Below, piece after piece: positions 58,168 through 64,000 of a stretch of DNA of 64,000 bases. The DNA is from Corylus avellana. Lineage: Eukaryota > Streptophyta > Magnoliopsida > Fagales > Betulaceae. The DNA lies in assembly GCF_901000735.1 (NCBI RefSeq), contig NC_081547.1, positions 20,770,838 to 20,834,837 on the forward strand. Direction: 5' to 3'. The position numbers and the translations under genes are program-made. Position 1 is the stretch's first letter, and each line of letters opens with the position of its first letter. The notes under the pieces were generated by a model. That model did no database searches. It was given only the letters and a program-made list of their open reading frames with translations, and had not been told where the DNA came from.

Positions 58168-58172
58168 TTACG

Positions 58173-58210
<38 letters not shown>

Positions 58211-58578
58211 GTCTTCATACGATGTCCAAAAATGTTTAGACAACCAAGATTGAGGATGTCGGCGTTTGCTAGAGCTTGAGACCCTCTAAGACACACATCC
58301 ATACAAGCTTTAATACAGACCATGTACATCTCATGAAAATCTGGAAGTTGAAGAAAATTTAGGCACTCGAAATCACATTCTGCAGCACATTTTACTTGAA
58401 CACAACTATCATCCAGTGGAGAGAGAAAGATAGCCAACGGAGGAGAAGATGTTGGATAAATGGAAGGGGAAAGCTCATCAGCTTCTCCTACAACTACCAA
58501 ACCCATAATCAACAATAACATCATCACCACAACTCCCCTCACCTCATTCCCTTCCATATCTTGCCTTTGACTATTCAT
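58168..58578 (-). CDS. Secreted cysteine-rich peptide (thionin-like?)
   Basis: 136 codons on the minus strand. An N-terminal signal peptide is clear: a basic start, then VVVMMLLLIMGLVVVGEADE. A Pro/Ser spacer follows, then a domain with SCVQVKCAAECDFECLNF (Cys spaced 5-4-4), later CIKACMDVC (spaced 4-4) and a final Cys in LGCLNIFG. Secretion and two Cys clusters resemble plant thionin-like/TAP1-type peptides, usually defence or reproductive proteins. The family call is tentative. The last ~15 residues come from a (GA)n microsatellite at 58172-58206, so the true C-terminus may have changed recently. A truncated tandem copy lies upstream at 58964-59098. Confidence 0.65.
58172..58206. repeat. 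(GA)n microsatellite overlapping the 3' end of a coding frame
   Basis: About 17 GA units. Read on the minus strand they give the Leu-Ser repeat at the C-terminus of the cysteine-rich peptide. Confidence 0.95.
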
Positions 58579-58963
58579 GTTTGTGGTTAATTATCTTAAA
58601 TTGGGGATAAAAACTTATCTTCTCAAAATAAACATGTTTTACCTTGTAAACTGATTTATATTTACAGTTTAATTGCCCCATGGATCCTTCTAAGGAGAAG
58701 AAGTTTGTTTATTTTTTTATTTTTTTATTTTTGTTTTTGTTTATTTATACGAAAGGTTGACTTGATCAAATAAGAGTTATTTAAAATGTAATGCCTTTTA
58801 GCAAAGCGGTTTAGTTTTACTTTAGTAGGTTTGGATGGACATCATATCTATTAATTAGGGTTAATAATGACTTATAGAAACTTTTAGGTCTAATATTTGT
58901 AACTCTAGAATTTATTTTCTTGTAAATTAATAAAGACACTATAGATATATTAGAATAATTGGA

Positions 58964-59098
58964 TAATGGCGTGGGAGAGGAAGATGTTGGAGAAGTGGAA
59001 GGAGAAATCTCATCAGCTTCTGCTATAATCAGCAATAATATCATCACCACAACTCCCCTCACTCCATTTCCATCCATAACTTGCCTTCGACTCTTCAT
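58964..59098 (-). pseudogene. Truncated tandem copy of the cysteine-rich peptide gene
   Basis: It starts MKSRRQVMDGNGVRGVVVMI and continues with the signal peptide and Ser/Pro spacer (EADEISPSTSPTSSSPTPLS). It then runs into unrelated AT-rich sequence before any cysteine. The 5' flank (TGTTTGTGGTTAATTATCTT, and GCCCCATTGATCCTTC against GCCCCATGGATCCTTC) is also shared with the intact gene, so promoter and signal peptide were duplicated together and the mature domain was lost. Confidence 0.85.
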
Positions 59099-59574
59099 GT
59101 TTGTGGTTAATTATCTTAAATTGAATGCAATATATATTAGAAATTATTGTCCATTTGCCCCATTGATCCTTCGGGTCCATTTGGGATTTTTGTTTCAATA
59201 AATGTGATTTTAAAATTTTAGTTTTTGAAATCACTAATTTTTAAAATCGCAAAGGTGCTTGTAAAAGATGTTAAAAAAAATACATTTTTATCAAATATTT
59301 GTTATGCGAAGTCGTGATTTTGATTTAAATTCGCTCTTTTTAAAAAATAAATAAATAAGCATCACATAGCCTGCTTATAGAAATCACTTTTTTTTTTTCT
59401 TCCTATTTTAGATTTAGTGCTTTTTAAATCACAATGTCAAATGCGTTATGTTTTGCGATATCTTTTAAAAATACAGATTATTCTTGCGAAATCACAATCC
59501 AAGCGCATCCTTATAAGGAGAAGAATGCACAGTGCCTTATGGAAAGTTTTAGGTCTAATCTTTGTAACTTTAGA

Positions 59575-59686
59575 TTTTTTTTTTTTTTGACATGTCCGCA
59601 CAAGAGAGGGAAGGGGGATTCGAACTAGTGACCTTCGCTTCATGAGGCGTGGTCCTCAGCCAATTGAGCTATCCCTTTAGGGACTC
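59575..59686 (-). mobile_element. tRNA-derived SINE, copy 3 (antisense)
   Basis: Read on the minus strand: GGGATAGCTCAATTGGCTGA (box A-like), ACTAGTTCGAATCCCCC (box B-like), TGTGCGGACATGTC and an A tail (the T run at 59575-59588). Same family as 33938 and 54837, and the best preserved of the three. No target duplication was found. Confidence 0.85.
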
Positions 59687-59919
59687 CAGTTAGCAATCAT
59701 AATCAAGATATGATCGCATGCCTCCAAGAACTAGAGGGCTTGGGTGAGAATATTGATTGTTAATATTTGAAGGATATGATCCTTCAATCCTTGTCAGGCT
59801 CATTCAATCAGTACAAACTTAGTGTTTCCATGAACAAAAAGACTTGCGCTTTGTGGTGAATGTGATAGTCGCAGTAAAACTTGTCCAGTAAACCAAGCAT
59901 CTTCTTTTGAATCGAAAGG

Positions 59920-60165
59920 ACCACCCCCCCCCCCCCAAAAAAAAAAAAGTTACCATCTTTCATCTTCTATTTCGTCCCACTCAGATATACTTTACTCACT
60001 TAAACATTAGAGTGTCCCCCACCTAGGGAGGTACAAGTAGTTATAGGTAGCAGTTATTTCCTATAATCACACCCGCAACCACCTTAAGTAGTTATCAAAT
60101 TTTAGTAATTACAACCGCACCGCCTCACAGGGATGGAACTACATGGCCCTGGGGGGGGGGGGGCG
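59920..60165. repeat. Poly(C) and poly(G) homopolymers
   Basis: A C run of about 14 at 59924-59937, then an A run, and a G run of about 15 near 60149-60163. These are prone to sequencing-length error. Confidence 0.85.
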
Positions 60166-61182
60166 CCAAGTAGTTCCCAAAATTTTTTTAAAAAGTCCTT
60201 AAAATTTTACCCCTAAATTTTGTAATTCCACCCCGCCCCAAACTTCAAATGTTAGTTCCGCCCCTGTCGCCTTTAGTGGTTAGCGTTGTTGAAATAACCA
60301 CCGGTTAGTGGTTAATGAAACCCAAAACCGCACTGCATAATTGCTTAAAGGCCACCCCTAAATATATTAGAAGTCCTTGGGTCAACACACCAAAATTCTC
60401 TTAAGTTTTTTTTTTTTCAAAATTTTACTCCCTAAGTCAATCGAAATGCCAAGAAAATTCCCAACGTAAAAAAATTTTAACTAATGCGAAACGCACTATT
60501 TTGCCATGTCGGCATAATAATTTTTTTTATTAATTTAATTTAAAAAATTAAATAAAAATTTTAAAAATAAAAAAATTGAAGGGGTGACCAAAAGCCACCC
60601 TAGCTACCTAACCATTATGGGGTGGTAGGAGCCACCCGACCACCCACTTGGTTGCCACCCACGGGGGGTGGCTTAGGCCGAGGGGTTTGGGGGGTGGGCT
60701 GCCCGAGCCACCCAAAACCACTGGGGAGATGACACCGGGTTGTTAGGGGTGGCCTCAAACCACAGGGGTATTAGGGTGGCTTAGGCCACCCTCCATTTTT
60801 TTTAGAATTAATTTTTAAATTAAATTAATAAAAAATTAATATGCTGACGTGACAAAATTATGCGTTTCAACCAATCTAACGGTAATTAAAAAAATTTGAC
60901 GGTAGGAATTTTCTTGGCATTTTGATTGACCGAGTGAGTAAATTTTCAAAGAAAAAGACTTAAGGGAGAATTTAATATTGGCGTGTTGACCTAAGGACTT
61001 CTAATATATTTACCCGAACAATAATAACAGATTTTGAACAATAATAACAATATTTTGAACCATTATTCTATTATCATTTTTGAACCAATTTTGAAAAAAC
61101 GACTACACATAAACCATTTTTTTAATCCAGATTATGCGCCCTAAAACGACGTCGTTTTGCAAGTGTATATACTTGCATTTTT

Positions 61183-61213
<31 letters not shown>

Positions 61214-61545
61214 CTATTAGTATAACTTATATTCTTAACAAGTTAAGATTTACATTTAATAACTTTTTTTTTTTTTTTTAGTACAAGTAGATGTAAATTA
61301 ATGTAAATTTGGGGTCAAATATTTTAGATTTTTCAATATATTTTGGAGCAATTTGGCCCAATGTGATATATAAAAAAAAATGAAAAATAAAATCCTAAAT
61401 CTAAAAATTAGCCCAAATGCCCACCTTTGAAAAAAACGGTTATAGCGGGCGGTTATATGTTTACTAACTCCTAACTGCTGGGTAACCACTATCCGCCTAG
61501 CAGAGGCAGTTAACAAAATTTAGTAACTATCTTTTCACCCCTACT
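60040..61545. mobile_element. hAT-like element related to 35271, with nested MITEs
   Basis: Left TAGTTATAGGTAGCAGTTAT and CACACCCGCAACCACC, with right GCGGGCGGTTATATGTTTAC and ACTATCTTTTCACCCCTA, are the same terminal texture as 35271-36650. Ends are approximate. A small MITE (about 60127-60265, CAGGGATGGAACTA against TAGTTCCGCCCCTG) and the palindrome at 60360-61013 lie inside. Confidence 0.45.
60360..61013. mobile_element. Palindromic MITE with GC-rich core
   Basis: AAATATATTAGAAGTCCTTG at the left mirrors CTTCTAATATATTT at the right. Pairing extends about 170 bases, including GTCAACAC, TGCCAAGAAAATTCC and GCGAAACGCA-type segments. The core repeats GGGTGGCTTAGGCC and GCCACCC, similar in kind to the core of 50465-50859. 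No coding capacity. Confidence 0.75.
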
Positions 61546-61807
61546 CATAATTCTTAGATGCTTTATTAAAAAAAATTAATAATAAAAATTAAAAATAAAA
61601 AATAAAATAAAAAATAAAATAAAATAAAAAAGCCTAAAAGAACGTATAAACAGCCACATTAATCAAATGAGATAAAGAAAAAACAAAAATAAAAAGCTAA
61701 AGAAGAAAACAAAATGTTCGGAAATGAACACTTATATGTCAGTTGAAGAGGAGCCTACCAAGTACCAACTACGACAATTTAGAACACAAACAGCTTGTTA
61801 GCCTAAA
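61546..61807. other. Upstream region of the PPR gene
   Basis: A/T-rich with AATAAAAAT-type repeats. No TATA box can be singled out with confidence. The hAT-like element ends only about 260 bases before the ATG. Confidence 0.4.
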
Positions 61808-63376
61808 ATGGCCATAAGGTCTCTTTCCTGTAAACCCAAAACCTTGTGCTCTCTCTTCCACTTTCTTCTGCAACCCAAACCCCAAAATCTCCAACCTTTC
61901 TCTTCCCGCGCCTCACAGCTCTCAGACCGACCATTACCAGACCTTGTCAACGAGATCTCTCGTATACTCAGCGACCACCGGAACCCCCATCACGACTTAG
62001 AACTTTCTCTCAACACGTTGTCAACACAAATATCCACAAGTCTGGTCGAGCAGGTCTTGAAGAGGTGCAACAATCTGGGGTTCTCAGCTCACAGGTTCTT
62101 TCTTTGGGCTAAAAGGATTCCGGGTTTTGAGCATAGTGTTGAGAGCTATCAGATTTTGGTTGATATCTTGGGAAGTAGTAAGCAGTTTGCTATATTATGG
62201 GATTTTCTTATAGAAATGAGAGATTCTTATTGTTGTGAGATTCGCCCACAAATTTTCTGGATTGTATTTAGAGCTTATAGTAGAGCTAATCTCCCGGAAG
62301 ATGCAGTTCGAGCTTTCAATAGAATGGTTGAGTTTGGCATCAAGCCGGGAGTTCATGATCTTGATCAGCTTTTATATGTGTTATGCAAAAGGAAGCACGT
62401 GAGGCATGCCCAGCAATTTTTTTATGAAGTTAAGAGTGGGTTCGTCCCGAATGCAAAAACTTATAGCATTTTGATGAGAGGGTGGGGGGATATAGGTGAG
62501 TCAAAGGAGGCGCTTAAATTGTTCGACGAAATGCTCGAACGAAAATGTAATGTAGATGTGTTAGCCTATAATAGTTTGTTGGAGGCTTTGTGCAAAGGTG
62601 GGGATGTGGATGAAGCATACAGGATGTTTCGGGAGATGCCGTCTAATGGAGTTGACCCTGATGCTTGTACTTACTCGATTTTCATCCGCACATATTGTGA
62701 AGCAAATGATATGCATTCAGCTTTTAGTGTGCTTGATAGAATGAGGAGATATGATCTTTTGCCTAATGTTTATACTTACAATTGTATTATCAAGAAACTT
62801 TGTAAAAATGAAAGGTCGGATGAGGCTTACCAACTTTTAGACGAGATGATTGAGAGGGGAGTTAGACCCGATGATTGGAGTTACAATGCCATCCTAGCTT
62901 ACCATTGTGATCATTGTGAGGTGAATAGGGCTCTTGGGTTGATTTCTAGGATGGAGAAGGATGATTGCATTCCGGATGGGCATACCTATAACATGGTGCT
63001 CAAATTACTGATCAGAGTAGGAAGATTTGATAGGGCAACTGAAGTTTGGGAAAGAATGGGGGAGAGAGGATTTTATCCTTCAGTTTCAACATATGCTGTC
63101 ATGGTTCATGGTTTGTGCAAAAAGAAAGGTAAACTGGAGGAGGCATGTAAATACTTTGAAATGATGATTGATGAAGGAATGCCACCATATACTTCTACGA
63201 TTGACATGTTGAGGAATCGTCTATTGGGGTTAGGTTTATCGGAGCATATTGAGATACTTGCAGATAAGATGGGGCGAAGCACTTCTTGTTCAATACAGGA
63301 GCTGGCAAATATGATGAGAGGTAATAAGGTGTATAAGACATTGAAAAATGAAGAGGCGGATCTTAAACGCAAGTAA
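61808..63376 (+). CDS. P-class pentatricopeptide repeat protein, mitochondrial (At1g52640-like)
   Basis: A single-exon frame of 522 residues. The start MAIRSLSCKPKTLCSLFHFL is Arg/Ser/Leu-rich with few acidic residues, a typical mitochondrial presequence. After VNEISRILSDHRNP come about ten 35-residue PPR motifs from near residue 115 to 480. Examples are YSILMRGWGDIGESKEALKL, YNSLLEALCKGGDVDEAYRM and YNCIIKKLCKNERSDEAYQL. The C-terminus lacks E/DYW domains. It closely resembles Arabidopsis At1g52640 along its whole length (LVEQVLKRCNNLGF, AYHCDHCEVNRA, EACKYFEMMIDEG). PPR proteins bind organellar RNA; the target of this one is unknown to me. The frame is intact, with ordinary codon use. Confidence 0.96.
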   Translation: MAIRSLSCKPKTLCSLFHFLLQPKPQNLQPFSSRASQLSDRPLPDLVNEISRILSDHRNPHHDLELSLNTLSTQISTSLVEQVLKRCNNLGFSAHRFFLWAKRIPGFEHSVESYQILVDILGSSKQFAILWDFLIEMRDSYCCEIRPQIFWIVFRAYSRANLPEDAVRAFNRMVEFGIKPGVHDLDQLLYVLCKRKHVRHAQQFFYEVKSGFVPNAKTYSILMRGWGDIGESKEALKLFDEMLERKCNVDVLAYNSLLEALCKGGDVDEAYRMFREMPSNGVDPDACTYSIFIRTYCEANDMHSAFSVLDRMRRYDLLPNVYTYNCIIKKLCKNERSDEAYQLLDEMIERGVRPDDWSYNAILAYHCDHCEVNRALGLISRMEKDDCIPDGHTYNMVLKLLIRVGRFDRATEVWERMGERGFYPSVSTYAVMVHGLCKKKGKLEEACKYFEMMIDEGMPPYTSTIDMLRNRLLGLGLSEHIEILADKMGRSTSCSIQELANMMRGNKVYKTLKNEEADLKRK

Positions 63377-63439
63377 AGATCAAAGGGCTATGATCAGCAT
63401 CTTGGATTTTATGGATGAAGTGTTTGTATTTGTAAGGGA

Positions 63440-63604
63440 GGGAAATTTGATTAATGGTTCATGTAGGGAGGGGAAGGTTAAGGAAGCTGATAAATTTCTG
63501 GAGGCAAGGAAGAGGGGACCAATGCCAAACAAGTTTAGTTTTAGTCCTCTTATACATGCTTATTGCAGACAAGGGGAGATCAAAGAGTTTTTACAGAACA
63601 ACAT
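63440..63604 (+). pseudogene. PPR gene fragment
   Basis: An in-frame stretch reads LINGSCREGKVKEADKFLEA and then PNKFSFSPLIHAYCRQGEIK, about one and a half PPR motifs. It is preceded by non-PPR sequence and followed by a stop near 63638. It is not the continuation of the preceding gene, whose repeats end earlier, so it is a remnant of another P-class gene. Confidence 0.75.
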
Positions 63605-63748
63605 GTACTTAAATCAGCTAGTGTTTTTGAGGGATTGACTTGAAGATGTTGAAGAAAATCCGTAGAATTGTTCAACTCTTACTTGCTGAGGGATTTGCAT
63701 GGAAAGCTTAGGTAGCAGCTATGATGCACAGGATTTGTGGGACTCTTG

Positions 63749-63930
63749 GATGACAACGGTATTGCTGTCATTCCCATTGTAGAAATGGGAAGTGTGGTAA
63801 AACTTCTCTTGCTCAACTTGTCTATGCAGTTGACAGAATAGCTACATATCTCAAAAATCGATTTTGGGTTTCTGTCAGACATTTTTTATTTAAACCAGAT
63901 TTTCAAAGAGATGATACTATCTCAGAATAA
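63749..63930 (+). pseudogene. NB-ARC (CC-NBS-LRR type) fragment
   Basis: One frame gives DDNGIAVIPIVEMGSV. One base is missing, and the next frame gives KTSLAQLVYAVDRIATYLKN and RFWVSVRHF. This is the kinase-1a (P-loop) region of a plant NB-ARC domain, with the following RNBS-A-like segment. The frameshift falls inside the P-loop at about 63797. RNBS-B, GLPL, MHD and LRRs are not seen before the window ends, though the gene may have continued. Upstream coding is decayed. A resistance-gene relic, not a working gene. Confidence 0.75.
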
Positions 63931-64000
63931 TCATATGTTATCAACTTTTTCTCCTAGGATCAACTACAAACCCATGTTGTAGATATTTTTACTTGTTTTC

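Overview
The window is nuclear DNA of a flowering plant, most likely a woody eudicot. The signs are AT-rich repeat-laden sequence, GT-AG introns, a P-class pentatricopeptide gene, a plant LINE/CACTA/Mutator/SINE repertoire and an NB-ARC fragment. The species cannot be named from the sequence. Five runs of N (6648-6747, 8182-8281, 18834-18933, 38786-38885, 55838-55857) show it is a scaffold of joined contigs. Three of them are flanked by near-identical sequence on both sides, so some 'duplications' may be assembly artefacts.

Layout. 1-3300: AT-rich non-genic DNA with microsatellites, a local 0.2-kb duplication and a palindromic MITE. 3340-6360: a ~145-bp minisatellite split by a 1.3-kb Mutator-like element that carries fragments of a dirigent gene and a DUF4378 gene, with an antisense poly(A) retroposon inserted beside it. 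6360-9676: an inverted repeat around a gap, a LINE reverse-transcriptase fragment joined to a second piece of the dirigent-carrying element, and a 1-kb dispersed repeat (second copy at 47989-49000). 9676-28545: two copies of a ~9.1-kb block, separated by a gap and a CACTA end. Each copy holds a dead LINE ORF2, an LTR-like insertion and a separate 5'-truncated LINE with an RNase H domain. 28144-34860: a long-TIR element with a perfect 9-bp target duplication, CACTA sequence, a dispersed repeat that preserves two empty insertion sites, and a tRNA-derived SINE. 35271-41732: two copies of a block holding intron-bearing exon fragments of NOP56 and RuvB-like 1, again either side of a gap.

Genes judged real: (i) 42084-44524 (+), a three-exon gene for a ~649-residue plant-specific basic protein with a histidine run; (ii) 53951-54485 (+), a small two-exon gene of unknown function; (iii) 58168-58578 (-), a secreted cysteine-rich peptide with a truncated tandem copy at 58964-59098; (iv) 61808-63376 (+), an intronless organellar PPR protein closely resembling Arabidopsis At1g52640. 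The window ends in a PPR fragment and a frameshifted NB-ARC (disease-resistance type) fragment.

The genes form no pathway. The organising theme is mobile DNA. Target-site duplications let several insertions be dated relative to each other, two have matching empty sites elsewhere in the window, and two regions carry captured or duplicated pieces of cellular genes.
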